The notes: generated from the letters alone by a model not told the origin. DNA of 64,000 nt from Eonycteris spelaea (GCA_003508835.1 PUFA01000068.1:1240001-1304000); one strand, 5' to 3'; positions 11,500 through 23,894 are shown, counted from the stretch's first letter. A program made the numbers and translations.

Positions 11500-12925
11500 C
11501 ATAGACTTTAAAATTAGATTCTTTATTTTGCAATATATGTAAAGTCATATGCAATTGTAAAAAATAATAGAAAACTCCTGTTTCCTTTACCTGATTTCCA
11601 CCAAAATGGTGATATCTTGCAAAACTATAGTGTAACATTACTTTGACATTGATACACTCAACAGAAATTCCATCACAAGGATCCCTCATATTGCCCTTTT
11701 ATAGCTGTACCTATTTCCCTTCCTTTGCTCTTCCCTAACTCCTGTCAGTCACAATCTGTTCCCCATTTCTATAAGTTTTGTCATTTCAAAAATATATATA
11801 AATGAGACCATACAATATATGACTTTTGGAAATTGACTTTTAACACTCAGCATAAATTCTCTGGAGATTTATATAAGTAGTATGCCTCATTGGTTTGTTC
11901 CTTTTTGTTGCCTAATAGTATTCCATGACAAAGCTGTATCATAGTTTATTTAAATATTCACCACTGAAGGACATTTCTGAGTATGACAAATAAACTTGCT
12001 CTGACAATTTGTAAGCACATTTTTTTTTTTTTTCTGTAAACATGGGTTTTTGTTTTCAAGGAGAAATTTCCAGGAGTGCAGTTACTGGGTTGTATGGTAG
12101 TGGAATGTTTATTTTAGTTTATTTTTGAAGAAACTGCCAAACTATTTTCCAGAGTGGATGTACCATTTTACATTTCCACCAGCAATGTATGAATGATTGT
12201 TGTTGTCTTTTTTATTTTAGACATTTTGATAGTTATATAGTGATATTTTATTATATTTTTAATTTGCAATTCTCTGTTAGCTAATGGTATTGCAAGTCTT
12301 TTCATGTGCTTATTTGTCATTTACATATACTCTTCAGTGAAATATTTGGTCATCTCTTTTGGCCATTTTCTAATTGCATATTTTTTTTCACTGTTAAGTT
12401 TTGAAAGTTCTTCATATATTGTAGATACTAGTCCATCAAATATGTGGTTTGCAAAAAATTTCTCCCAGTCTGTAGGTTGTCTTTTAATTTTCTTCACATG
12501 GGTTTTCACAGAGTGAAAGCTTTTAAATTATATGAACTCCTGTTTATCAATTTTCACTTTATGGATCATAGGAATTCTTTGTCTAGCCCTAGACACTGAA
12601 GATTTTCTCTTATGTTACTGGTTTTTTCCTAGAGATGTTATAGTTTTATGTTTCACATATAAGCCTGTTATCTTGAACTGGTTTTTGTATAAGACATGAG
12701 GTTTATATTGAGGTTCATTTTTATGTCTATGGATGTTCAGTTCTCCACAATTATTTGTTGAAAAGGCCATCCTTCTTTGATTGAATTAATTGCTTTTGCA
12801 GTTCTGTCAAAAAATCATTGGTAATTTGTGTGGGTCTATTTCTGAGTGTTCTGTTACATTGATTCATGAGTCTATTCTCCACCAATACCACTCTGTCTGA
12901 ATTACTGTAGCTAAATAGGAGAGCT
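11500..12925 (-). mobile_element. L1M-type LINE: 3' UTR and end of ORF2
   Basis: This reads backwards from an L1M 3' UTR ('tggtgatatcttgcaaaact', 'cagtcacaatctgttcccca', 'attccatgacaaagctgtat') into the C-terminal part of ORF2. That part has 'gagtggatgtaccattttac', the Cys-rich tail region and the 'gagtctattctccaccaata' block. Frames are broken throughout. It is a separate insertion from 11108-11460, since a second 3' UTR begins at about 11500. Confidence 0.85.
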
Positions 12926-13799
12926 TGATAGTAGTCCATTTTAAAGAGATGAAGGAAAAGATACTTTGACTTTCTTCTTGCGTTATATATTATGAATCCA
13001 AACCAAAAGCAAATGATTTTCACTAATTTTGTAAATCTGGAAGTGAAACAATGAGGTTCATGGAAGAGTTCTGGACATAAATCTAGGATCAATTGTCAGG
13101 CAAGTCTTCTTAGAATTTAAGGAAATGAAATGAAACATTTCTTTGGGATGTCATACCCTGGAAAATGAAAGTGCCTAAAGGTTTTTTAGGTTTCCCCACC
13201 AAGACTGCAATCAAATCATAGTTTTCTTTCTCTTAGTATTTTAAATAAATGATCTGAGTTGTGTAAATTTTAAAACCTTTAGATTAAAAACATATACCTC
13301 TTACAAGTATAAAGTGAACTTTATTTAATCAGGTTTTGTTCATCTTTATTTGTTTAAATTTAGGGAAATATTCTTAAAGTAAAAGAAAAGATATTGCTAA
13401 TTAGCTGCATAATATACATTTAGTTGTTATGTGTATGGAAGCTTTCTGGTGCTAATTAAGATAAGTTTGGAAAACAACCAAAGGGGATGCAGAGTGTTAT
13501 TTGTGTGTAAATTTAAAGTAGCTAGAGAATTGCTGTGAGGAAGAAAAGTTTGTAATGAATTAATCCAAAAGTTATCATAATTACATTGCAAAGACTTGAC
13601 TGTTGGTATTATTGCATACAATTAAAAATGTAAATGTGAATGCCTTGCAAAAGAAAAATTGAAAAAGCAGGCTATATCATAGTTGTGGAAGTTAGCCTGT
13701 TTTAACTTATTTGGAAGAAGAAAATCAGCAGAGAATGATATAGGAAAATTACATCCTTTGATTTAGTCTGAAACAATGTAGATTAACATGGACTCTACT
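12926..13799. other. Unassigned non-coding stretch
   Basis: AT-rich. A minus-strand frame at 12751-13092 runs out of L1 sequence into this stretch and has no domain of its own. Confidence 0.4.
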
Positions 13800-13925
13800 A
13801 TAAACTATTCATTTATTCAACACATATTTATTCTATGTGCTAGGCATTATTCAAGCAATAGAACAACAAATAAGGCAGATTCATTCTCTAGCATTAGGTT
13901 TCTTGTCCTATTGGCTCATGAGTCT
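13800..13925 (-). mobile_element. L2 LINE 3' end
   Basis: Reverse L2 terminus: 'attcatttattcaacacata', 'tttattctatgtgctaggca', then 'ataaggcagattcattctct'. Confidence 0.65.
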
Positions 13926-15109
13926 TTCTTTGCTCTTCCAAATTGCCTCATAATTATTTAGCTACTTAAAATTGACATGCTGCACCAATCTAGCACTATC
14001 TAATTGGTTTTCAAATCCTTTTGCTCTAAAAGAATTTTATACACACACTGGATACATGCACATCTTTGTACATTTTTTGTTGTCATCTAAAATGTTTAAT
14101 TATAAGTTGAATAGTAACAAAAGATATAATTTCTTTTATATTGCATTTACACTTTCAAATAAACCATAACATCATTGATTTAAATGTGGCCAGTGAAATA
14201 TAAAAACTATAGTAATTCAATATTTAGCACTGAACCATTTAAAAATACAAATATGAATTTTTATTAATATCCATAAAATTAACATTGTTTCTAATTCTTC
14301 TTAAGTTTATATTTCCATTCTTTCTTCACAAAATTTTACCTTAATGTAATATATATTTATTGTTATCTATTATATGCCTCTAAAACAAATAAAGGCAGAT
14401 AAATTACATGTATATTTTTTTTCCTGTGATTAAAAAATGATCCTGGATTGAGTTATTCTCATAAGTATTTTGGTATTAAATTTATGAGAAAATCATATAT
14501 GTGTTATAAATTATTAAATATAATTATTATATATGTGAACATAATTTATGAGAAATCCAAATTTCGTAAGATGGATGTAGTTTTTTTCCCTATTATTCAT
14601 GAACCTATGGCTAAATATTACTTATTGTTAGAACTAAGACTTACATTAGCAAAAAAATTTATGTATCATTTTTTTCACTATTTTTCAATTTTAAATGTAA
14701 GGGCTATGAAACACTGTTTACATAAATTGAGTTGGGCTAGAAGAAGTGCTATTCCAATGACACAATTCTTTAAAGTCATTTGAATTATTTGCCAAAAATC
14801 ACGTGATGACATCAAGTTTTGAGGATTAGCTGGCCACCTAGTTAATCCTCCTTCAATTTTTATAAAAGCAAAGAATTATAATCCATGCGACTTGCAGAAA
14901 TATTGGTTAGCTGACACCAACACCGGCACAAAGATTTTGCAATGATAGTTTGCTTTCCCCAAAGTTTTCATATCTTGGAGCAATACATCATGGTACATTT
15001 AGGGGAGAATGCTATTCATCTTGCATTGTAGGGGGACAAAGAGGAGGAAAGAACTAGCATGGCTGATTAATATCAAGATCTAGCTCATGTTCAAACTTTA
15101 TTTGTCCAC
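13926..15109. other. Unassigned AT-rich stretch with a possible regulatory core
   Basis: 14100-14720 is very AT-rich; the 111-residue frame at 14448-14783 is Lys/Ile/Tyr/Phe-rich with no domain. 14780-14990 is more balanced and holds the motif pair annotated at 14799-14814. Confidence 0.4.
14799..14814. promoter_or_regulatory. Palindromic E-box next to a CRE/AP-1-like site
   Basis: TCACGTGA (14799-14806) is the perfect bHLH-Zip palindrome bound by USF, MITF and TFE factors. It abuts TGACATCA (14807-14814), one base from a CRE or ATF site. Motifs this short also occur by chance, so function is inferred only from the adjacency and the repeat-free setting. Confidence 0.3.
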
Positions 15110-15305
15110 CTCCACACCAATCCTCTAAGCACTTTGCCTGCTTGGTCTCCTTTTAACCTTTATACCTATCTGTGATATAAGAAATTATGCTAATTCTGCA
15201 GATGAAGAAAGTGAGGCCTAGAGTAGGTAATTGCCTATCAAAATTAAGGGCAGAGCAGGGATTTGAACTCAAGTTCAGCACTCTTTGACTTACACGTATT
15301 GCCAA
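15110..15305 (-). repeat. MIR SINE
   Basis: Reverse MIR: 'cctctaagcactttgcctgc', 'gcagatgaagaaagtgaggc', 'gcagggatttgaactcaagt' and 'cagcactctttgact'. Confidence 0.75.
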
Positions 15306-15624
15306 TCACCACTTTCAATCCTGTATCTTAAAATAAAAACATGATATGCGTATGGGGATCAGTGGTTTAAGATAGTATTTGATTCTGCATACTAAGTAAG
15401 AATAATAAAACATCTAAATCATCCAGAACAAATACTTGTCTCTTCTTGATTCATAGTTTGAATAGTAAGCTCCAGATAATTTATTCCAGTCTTATGTCTG
15501 TAAATGGTAAACAAACAAACAAAAAATGCTGTTAACTAGAATAACCTTTCATTTGAAATCCATGCCCTTTAAAAAATTCAACTTTAAGGTATACTGGTTC
15601 ATTACTATTTCAAGATGGACAGTT

Positions 15625-15829
15625 TGAGTCTAGGATTTGAAGTCACATAGATTTACACATGTTGATTCCTTATTGAACATATGATACATTGGATGATTTG
15701 CCTAATTTTGCTGAGCCTTAGTACCCTCATCTGTAAAATGCAGCTAATAATAAGGTTAATATGACATTTTAATGAAATGACATATATAAAACGTTAACAA
15801 GGGAATGGCATAGAATAAACACCTGGAGT
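15625..15829 (+). repeat. MIR SINE
   Basis: Plus-strand MIR: 'gtctaggatttgaagtcaca', 'gagccttagtaccctcatct' with 'gtaaaatgcagctaataata', then a 'gggaatggcatagaataaac' end. About full length. Confidence 0.75.
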
Positions 15830-15959
15830 CAAGGGCAAGTGGGCACTGATAGGAGATAAGGTTGAAAAGGCATCAGGAGCTAGATCACAGAGTATCTAGT
15901 ACTCCTAGATATAAAGCATAATCTTTGAGCAAAGAATATGGGTAAGGAATGTTCTTACT
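15830..15959 (-). mobile_element. L2 LINE fragment
   Basis: 'aggagctagatcacagagta' followed by 'ctagtactcctagatataaa' parallels the L2 segment at 10960-11100. It is followed immediately by an L1M 3' UTR here as well, so the L2-L1M order is the same in both places. Confidence 0.5.
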
Positions 15960-16340
15960 GATGGATTTTTAAAAAATAACTTTTTTATTTGGGAATAATT
16001 TTGCATTCTCAGACAAGTAGCAAAGGTAGTACATGCAGTTTTTATATACCCTTCACCTAGTTTCCCCTAATATTAACATCTTTCAGTTTTCAAGTAATAG
16101 AAGAATATGATACATTACTATTAACAAACTACTAGTCATATTAGTTTTATAATGTAAGAGCTACTAGGAAAGGCAAGAATCCTTTTATTTTATCAATATA
16201 ACCTTTTGGGATGCGTTTTTTTAGATCTTCTCTTTTCACCAGTGTCAGGTAGCCATTTAAGTTTAGTATGTCAGGACTTCACTGCTTTGCTCAATACTCA
16301 GAACGCAAACTCAGTAAGGATCCTCTTAATTACATTTAAA
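15960..16340 (-). mobile_element. L1M-type 3'-UTR fragment
   Basis: Reverse L1M 3' UTR: 'tttatttgggaataattttg', 'tatacccttcacctagtttc', 'cctaatattaacatctttca' and 'cttttcaccagtgtcaggta'. More diverged than 11108-11460 but in the same order. Confidence 0.65.
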
Positions 16341-17744
16341 AATTAGCTAAATATAATTTATGTCTTGTTAATTAATTAGAACATATTTACCTAAATTTAA
16401 ATCCTTTTAACCATTTCATTTAAGAGTGAGTAATTGAGATATTATATTTATCACTAATGTTTCTAGTATTTCAGGTTTTTTTTTTCAAATATGAAATTAG
16501 GAGGTAATTGTCAAAATGTGCACTGAAAATTTTGTCAGTAAATAGAATAGGTGTGCAAAATTCAAACCTTTGCTTATGAAGAACTTCTCTCTATTCACTC
16601 ACAATGATCATATCTCTATAATGTTCCAAATTTCTTTACCCAACATTTAAAATTTTATAGTCCTTTATTGACCAAATGATGCACGCCCTAAAATGCCTTT
16701 TATTTCTAGCTTTTTGTTATGGTTAGGCCAATGTAGGCTCCACAGTAAGAGGCTGATAATCAGAAAGGACTGTGACTGAAACACAGCAGCATTAGAAATA
16801 TGTTCATGTCTGTTGTACAGGCCTCCAGTGCCTCTCCAGTGTCTGCTCAGTTACCCATTGATTTCAGCACAACCCTCCCCCACCCTACAATCAGAGTGAT
16901 AAAAAAGAGTTTGTACTCCCACACAAAGAAGTTTAAAATACTTCTCTCTACTGCAGTGCAGGAGAACAACAGACAGGAATACACAGAAGTATCAGACCTA
17001 AGCACAGAGAAAGGCAGAACCAGAGTATTAAGCACATGGACTAAAAGACAACCTTGAGCAAAGTTAAGGCTTTTCTGAAAATAAGTGGGAAAGGCTCTGA
17101 GACAATACAAATGATGACCATCAATAAGAGGACATACATAAAAATGAGGAGAAACCCAAATTAAAATATTCTCCTAGGAATTATTTTTTTCAAACATCTG
17201 TAAGGCAATGAGTTAGAAGTTTATATCAGACTCACAGAATATTTATACTTGATATATATTTACATTTAACTTAGAGAATAAATGTTTAGCTACTTGTTCC
17301 AGTAAATGGTTAGTTCCAATGTCTCAAAAAATTATCTTGTTTACTTTTTGGAATCAAAAAGTTAAATGTTCCAGGTGATATGAAAGCATGATGGTGAAAC
17401 TAGTTTGACCTTCCATTACTTGAGAAGCTTCTGTTGCTTTAAGAGACTGGTTGCTATCAGGATCAGCTAAGCATTCATCACAGAACATCAGGGTCCTTAT
17501 TCTCCTTTCTCCTGCCTGTGACTCTTTCCACCATTCGTTAGTTTTAGACTATTTAAGAGTTACTATAAGCATCACGGATGAAACTACATTGCTGAACAAG
17601 AAAATGAACTCTGGATCTTTGTGAAATGGATTTTATTTAGAACTGGGACTGACTTAGAGAAAGTGGGAAGTAAATTAAGGATCTCTATGACACCTCATTG
17701 TGGTTATGTCTTCTCTAGCACAGTAAAGAGTTTACAGATATAAA
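16341..17744. other. Unassigned non-coding stretch
   Basis: No known repeat. Overlapping open frames on opposite strands at 16800-17057 and 16847-17110 lack domains. A polypyrimidine-AG string near 16938-16957 resembles a splice acceptor but no open exon follows it. Confidence 0.4.
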
Positions 17745-17965
17745 AATTGAAGTTAGGAATCATGCGTTAAATGTCAGCTCTTCATTCACTGGGTTGATGT
17801 TTTTTGACAAGTTGCTTACCCTCTCTGAGTCTCAGTTTTCTCATCTGTTAGATGGAGATAATACACACTTAATAGAAAATGTAAGGATTATACAACATAA
17901 CAGACATGAAGCTTCTTACATAGTAACTGTCACATCTGAGGCACTCAGAACATTAGCTGTGTTCC
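17745..17965 (+). repeat. MIR SINE
   Basis: Well preserved plus-strand MIR: 'ttgacaagttgcttaccctc', 'tctgagtctcagttttctca', 'tctgttagatggagataata' and a 'gaagcttcttacatagtaac' tail. Confidence 0.8.
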
Positions 17966-17984
17966 TTATCTCCGGTGTCAACCT

Positions 17985-18090
17985 TCTGCGTGTGTTTCAT
18001 GCTCTTGAGTTGTCTCCTATTCCTGTCGACCCTATGAATGAGTGATGTCCACAATGTCCTGTCATCAATAGCTCTGCTCAGCTCAACCTT
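17985..18090 (-). mobile_element. RTE-clade LINE 3' fragment (short copy)
   Basis: Shares the 20-mer 'cctatgaatgagtgatgtcc' (18031-18050) with the longer copy at 53243-53660, followed by 'tgtcctgtc' and 'agctctgctcagctc' at matching spacing. In the longer copy the minus strand encodes the typical C-terminal peptide of RTE/BovB reverse transcriptases, so this fragment is placed in the same family by homology. Confidence 0.6.
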
Positions 18091-18112
18091 TTAAATCGAC
18101 CTTTTAGAGCAG

Positions 18113-19199
18113 GCTAATTGTGAGGAAGAGTGATTTACTATAAGTGAAAGAAAAACTTTACTACTACAAATGAAAATGTGCAGAAATTTTCTGTATAGTG
18201 TCAAATAAAGCAGATGACATGCCTAAAGGTTTATAAACAGAAATGATAGATATCAAGGGAAATTAAAAAAAATCTGTGTGATTTCTATGAGATCGAGTGC
18301 CTTGACAATAGAGTTATGTTGTTGTGCAAGAGAAAATAATTCTCTCCATCTCTTTACCAGGGCAGTCTAAAGTCAAATAATACTCTCTTAAACTGCCATT
18401 ATAGAGCCTGAGAGTTTTGAGGGAATTCTGTGCATCTTGAATCTGTCTTCCTATACAAGATTTCCCTTCATAGAAAATGACCCCTCCTTAAACACTGAAG
18501 GTAACACAGTATCTTAGCCTAAATTAAAATCTTAATCTTTTAACTGCAGAAAGTGTGTGTTTTGCCTGCTGGGTCATTTAACTAAAGAGCAAGTCTCAAC
18601 CTCTTACACATGACGCCACTTCACATATTCCAAATGTTCATATCTGATAACAAGTATAATTCCCTTGAAATTTAAACTTGTGCATTCTGAGTGGAACTTA
18701 ATTTTCTTTAATTGAGTTCATTTGTTTTTAAAGACTTTAGCTGTCAATAATTTTTCAGATTTTAAAGGTTCCTTGAAACCATCTAGGATGAATTTCTCCA
18801 ATTCTAGAATTTGAAAACTTTCTTCATTTAGGCAAAGATTCTTTTTAATATTTTCAAATGAATTTATTATTTAAAAATGCAGTTCATTGGAATCTCATTC
18901 TATACACACTGGAAATTCAATCTATAAGAAAATTAGAACAAACTTTGAGTTGCCCCAGTATTGACTACTGTACTAGAGATGAAATTATTCATTTACTCTC
19001 TTTATAAGCAGGATTATTTAGGGGAAATATGCTAAGCATAAAGGAAAATCAGCATACCTAAGTATTTTTATTGTATCTATAGAAAGTATGAGTGGGAATA
19101 AGTCTTCACTAACAGTTTAAAAGAACTTTCATTTTCATTTTCATGTGTTTGAGTTTACTTCTAAATTGCACTGGTGCAATAGAAAAACTAACTCTGGAT
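18113..19199. other. Unassigned non-coding stretch
   Basis: AT-rich, no recognised repeat or exon. Confidence 0.4.
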
Positions 19200-19300
19200 G
19201 CTTAATTCAGCAAACAATTATTGAACGTTGCTTCTATATATAGTAGAGTGCTACTAATCATAAAGAACACAATGTTGAAAACAGCCTCATCAACTTCCTC
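19200..19300 (-). mobile_element. L2 LINE 3' end, diverged
   Basis: Reverse L2 terminus: 'aattcagcaaacaattattg', 'agtagagtgctactaatca' and 'gaacacaatgttgaaaacag'. Confidence 0.45.
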
Positions 19301-19339
19301 ACAGATCTATTGTGAGTGAAATTTACATAATAACAGTTA

Positions 19340-19475
19340 TTGATTTGTTTTGTACCAAACTCTATGTTCAGCACTTGGATTTTAAAATGTATTCCTACTA
19401 GAACCCCATTTATTAGACATTATTATTATATTTATTAGATAAAGAAACAAAACCTTTGGAACATAAGATTCAGGC
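19340..19475 (-). repeat. MIR SINE fragment
   Basis: Reverse MIR 3' half: 'ctctatgttcagcacttgga', 'ctagaaccccatttattag' and 'gataaagaaacaaaaccttt'. Confidence 0.5.
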
Positions 19476-20164
19476 TATCAATGTCCTATTAAAAAAAGAT
19501 TTTTAAGAAAGGAGAGGAAATAGTATACTCACAAGACTCATAAGAGTAAAGTACATTTTTTATAAGATTTAGAGCTATAATTTCAAGACATTTTGAGAAC
19601 TCTGAAAAAGAACAGAAAAAAAACAATAATAAAGTTTAAATAAATCTTGTATTTTTTTTAATAGAAAGCTAAGAATATAAAGTTAACAGAATTGTAGGCA
19701 TAATACAGCTGGATTTAAGCAAGACATTTAACAAGATTTTTTATAATATTTTTACATCTAAGATGGAAGATTCAGGGTAGATTTATAACGTGTTTGCTAA
19801 TGATAAGAGATATGTAGATTCTATAGTGGTTAGGAGTTTAGGGTATTTAGAATTATAATTGCCCTCCTTACTATGACTCAGTTTTTTGTAAATTGTTATA
19901 GTACCTCCTTTATTGAATACCTGTAAAATATTCATCCTGGATTTTACTAAGAATCAATACATGTGAGATATTTTAGATTAAATAATCTAGGACAATTGGA
20001 ATTTGTTATCTAGTGATATACCATTAACTCTGATCTAGATTATCCTGCTGGACATTTGCCTTGATTTTGGATAGTGGAAGAGATCGAATACTGATGAAAT
20101 TTGAATAGATTTTAAATTTTTTAGATTTAAACCTTTGAGATTAGGCATAATAATAATAAAGTTT
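19476..20164. other. Unassigned non-coding stretch
   Basis: AT-rich with several A-runs; nothing recognised. Confidence 0.4.
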
Positions 20165-20395
20165 TAATATATAATTTGCAAGCCCTGTTATATGTCAAAT
20201 GCTTCTTATATATTATCTGTAATCATCGCAGTAACCTAGAAGGGTAAGCATTATTGTCCCCGTTTTATGTATGAAGGACTCGAGGCACAGAGAGGTCAAG
20301 GAACTGATCTTCAGTTACAGCAATTTATGCAGCCCTGGGGATCAAGCCATGTCTATCGCACACTGATGCTCAAGATGTTTCATTACATTCTTCTG
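20165..20395 (-). repeat. MIR SINE
   Basis: Near full-length reverse MIR: 'tcatcgcagtaacctagaag', 'ccccgttttatgtatgaagg', 'gaggcacagagaggtcaagg' and 'ctgatgctcaagatgtttca'. Confidence 0.8.
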
Positions 20396-23089
20396 TCTCG
20401 AATGAGATGACATTTCATAGAAATAAATAAAACATTTTATTTCAGGTTAAAATTACTATACTTGAATATGCATAGGATAAGTATCTGCGGTTTTCCAAAG
20501 CTCTCATCAAAATAAAATAAATAAAAACTTTTAACTTGCTGAAATTAAGCCTGAATCAATAATATGGTGCTGTTTTCAAGATAATCGCTCTAAGTTCTGG
20601 GAATGCTAATAAGATTCTGTGAAGAATCTATTTATTTTTGGGCTGGGTGCATGGAAAATAATAAATGGTGGTAATTATTTTTTATATTCTTATTATTCTT
20701 TCTACTGACCAGGCCACCCAGTAGAATTGTATGCATTGGGGTTCAGGTTCTCATTTAAGAAGGACCCAAACACACTGGTAGAAGTCTCAGAGAATGACTA
20801 GTTAAATTTCAATACCATGCCACTTAGGCAGGGTTGAAGAAACTACATATATTTGGCTTAAAAGTTTGATTAGCGGGTGACATGATAGCGTCTACAGAGC
20901 TATCAGAGAGACTGACTCCCAAATCTCAGTAGGTTGACCTCTGTTTAAGATTTGAAAAAAAATTGGGGGAATTAAGATAAACTATCTCCTGAGGTACTGG
21001 GCTTCTTGATACTGAAAGCACTCAAGCAGATACAAGGTGACTGTCAAAATATATAAGAACAGGTTGAGGGTAAATAAGCATTGGAGAGGTGGCCTTACTT
21101 CAGGTGACTTTCCCTCTTGGAAATTCATATACAATATTTATATTACACACACATATCAGAAATATGTTAAAATTAAGTTATTTACATTATTTGACTAGAT
21201 TCAGGTTATGGGGAAAGCAGTGGATTATAAAAATGTAAATTTTGTACAGCAATCCCTTTCGTATGTTTAAAACTAAAGGATACTCTCTTTGGATTCCTGG
21301 TAAACCTCTTACATAATTTCAAACCTCTTACATCACAGTAACCTAATACTTTGAAGTTTACATAGAGTTATTTTAAAACATTAATGCATTTATCATTGGA
21401 ACAACAGAGTCAATGCACATTATACACAGTAGCTATGACTCTGTATTTTGTTAAACACAAGTAATTTTAGGAAAACTGCTAGATTTTATTGGATGAGTTT
21501 AATACCTTGAATTCAACAGCGTTGTCTCAATGAGGTGTTCTTCAAAGGCACAGATCATCAGAATAATCTTATAATCTGCCCTTTGAGCAATGGCAGGTTT
21601 TATCTATCAGGCCTTTGAGCATATTTCTTCCAAGCAGTATAAAAGTGTTCGGGGAGTGGGCAAGTAAAAGCAACACTACTGAGTTAGGGTCAGCTGTGTT
21701 TACCTTTTCCTTAGCACTGTTACTAACTCCCTTAATCGTAGGACTCTGGACTTGACACACATTAGAACTAGAATGAGCCAGATCCTCCAGGATTTGGTGA
21801 CTTTTCTTACATGACCCCTTGCAGGCTTACACTTGGGACCTTTGCCAAAACTATATTCTTAGATGGTCTCCATCCTGGCTCCCCTGCATAGTCACCAAGA
21901 CTACCATAGCAAAAGCCCACACTAGACATCGCCCTTTCACTACTTTTAAATACCTCGGGTATCTCTTTTGTGGTTTTTACTCAATTGTAGTAAGCTTCAA
22001 AGAAGCAACATTTTTGATGTAAACTATCAGGATCTTTGAGGAGGTAAGGATGATAAAACATGAAATGAGATAGACGCCTTTAATGATTAACACTTGAAGT
22101 ATTTAAGCAGAATCTGAATGATCATCTGACAGGAACGAAGTTGAAAACAAGACTGCCTTTCAAACTGAAAAGACCAAATGTTGCCAGCGTTCCTTGTTAG
22201 GCACCAGGAAGTCAAGGTGGGTGGCTCAGAAAGCAGTTCTCTCATCAATACCCTGGTAATGTGCTGATTTACTCTGGTAATGTATTCAGTGCCATAAAAG
22301 TGTTAATTAATGTATCAGAGAGTTGTTTCACTTTTGCAGGGTGTTTTGCATAATGAGTGGCTTTGCTTTGATGATAGTATTAGGCAAAAGGCTTGTAACG
22401 TTATTTGGCTGATTACTCAGGGATAAGAGGTTTAAAATGCACTTTTAGAGGACTAACTAGGGCTAAGATTGAAATGTTTTGCCATCATTTTTATACTGTG
22501 CATAGCAAAGGTCCATTTCACTAGAAACAAATAGGGAGTTACAGCTGTGCTGAGACTATGGAGTTCATCATAGCCCAGTGCTTTTATTTAGGTTTATGAA
22601 ACTGACACAGAGAATCACTAAGTCACACTGAAGAAGTAGAATTAGAGAATACATTTTATATTTAAATATTAAATGTACAGTTTAGTGTGCTGGAATTAAT
22701 TGAATACTTACTTGCGTTACCTGTTTTCACAAAATCCATTTTAACTTGTGAAATTCCATCTCTCAAGTCTTGGAAGGGCTCACACATTTATTGAGGACTG
22801 AATGTACTATTTGGGCTGAGATGACCTCAGTATGTTTAAAAATGGTAATTGATTCATTTACTCTGATTTGATAAGTCACAAGCATATCTTGAACTCCTAT
22901 GTTAGATCATGTTTAGTAGTGTTATTTCTAGACATTAAGTCACTCTTAAAATATGTAAAATATGTAAAAGTGAAAAAATAAAAGCAGGAGAGAGGAAGTT
23001 CTATAGATTGCTTTTTTCAAGAAATGGTCAATATAGAAAGTTTTGTTTTGCTAATCACTTCATAGAAAAAGTTTTAAGAGACTGTATTA
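20396..23089. other. Longest stretch without a recognised repeat (2.7 kb)
   Basis: I find no L1, L2, MIR or DNA transposon and no coding frame here. Repeat-poor islands of this size between old repeats are where constrained non-coding elements are often found. The portion 22200-22480 is the most even in base composition. Confidence 0.4.
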
Positions 23090-23510
23090 GTTTTCCAGTG
23101 CTGTGTAACAAATAACCCTGTTTCATCAATTTATTTCCTTGTAGTTTCTCTAAGTCTGGCAACTTAGCAGCGTTACTCTGGCCAAGTGTCTCTCGTGCGT
23201 TTCATGCAAAGACTTGGCTAGGGAGTAGTCTCCCTTGAGCTTTCTCAGGTTTTATGTCAGGCCTCAATTCCTCAATGATGGCTGGTAATATCAGTTCGCT
23301 ATCATTTGGACTTTTCCACATGTTACAGAATGTCCTCAAAATAACGTCCTGGTTTCTGGGAGATGTAATGTACCAATATGGAGGCCTCAGTCCTTTTATA
23401 TCCTAATTGTGAAGTAACAGATCATACTTCTGCGATATTTTATTCATTAGATATGAGTCAATAACCCAGTCAACATAGCAGAGGGTAACTAAGCACCGTT
23501 TATTGAAGGG
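23090..23510. repeat. Ancient interspersed repeat of uncertain class
   Basis: Opens with 'tgtattagttttccagtgct' and 'gtgtaacaaataaccctg', a start I associate with a common old mammalian repeat (LTR or DNA type). I cannot name the family or strand with certainty. The rest is too diverged. Confidence 0.4.
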
Positions 23511-23764
23511 AGGAGTAGCAAATAATTTGTTGACATAATTTTAAAACCATCGCAAGGACATCTTCAGGGGGAATTCTTTACAAACCAATATGTCTAGTTC
23601 AATTAATTCCAGCTTTTGGAGAAAGAATCTGGTATATAGAAAAGAGCACTGCTCAGGAGAGTGAGGAAATACCATTTCTTTTGATACTAACGCGATGTGC
23701 AATTTAAGTTCTTCTCAAGCTTTCATGTGAACACAAACTACTCTTAAGGATTGGTATAACATGG

Positions 23765-23893
23765 ATTTCCAGGTCCTATGAAAGATATTCTAATTCAGTG
23801 GGTCTTGAGTAAGGCCAGAGAGATCGAATTTCTAAGAAGTTCTCAAATCATGACAATGCTGCCAGTCTGGGACCAACTTTAAATCTCAAGACT
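23765..23893. mobile_element. MER5-type hAT fragment
   Basis: Contains 'ctaattcagtgggtcttgag', 'tctaagaagttctcaaatca' and 'gccagtctgggaccaacttt', the order of a MER5A half element. It lies next to another MER5-like copy. Confidence 0.55.
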
Positions 23894-23894
23894 G

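Noticed and set aside
12751..13092. 113-residue minus-strand frame
   Set aside because: Its C-terminal half lies in decayed L1 ORF2 and the rest has no domain.
14448..14783. 111-residue plus-strand frame
   Set aside because: Very AT-rich DNA with Ile, Tyr, Lys and Phe bias and no domain or exon signals.
16800..17110. Overlapping 85- and 87-residue frames on opposite strands, with a splice-acceptor-like 'ctctctactgcag'
   Set aside because: Two strands open at once suggests chance; no donor or domain supports an exon.
23090..23510. Firm assignment to an ERVL or MLT LTR
   Set aside because: Only the first 40 bases look familiar; I could not match termini or a polyadenylation region.
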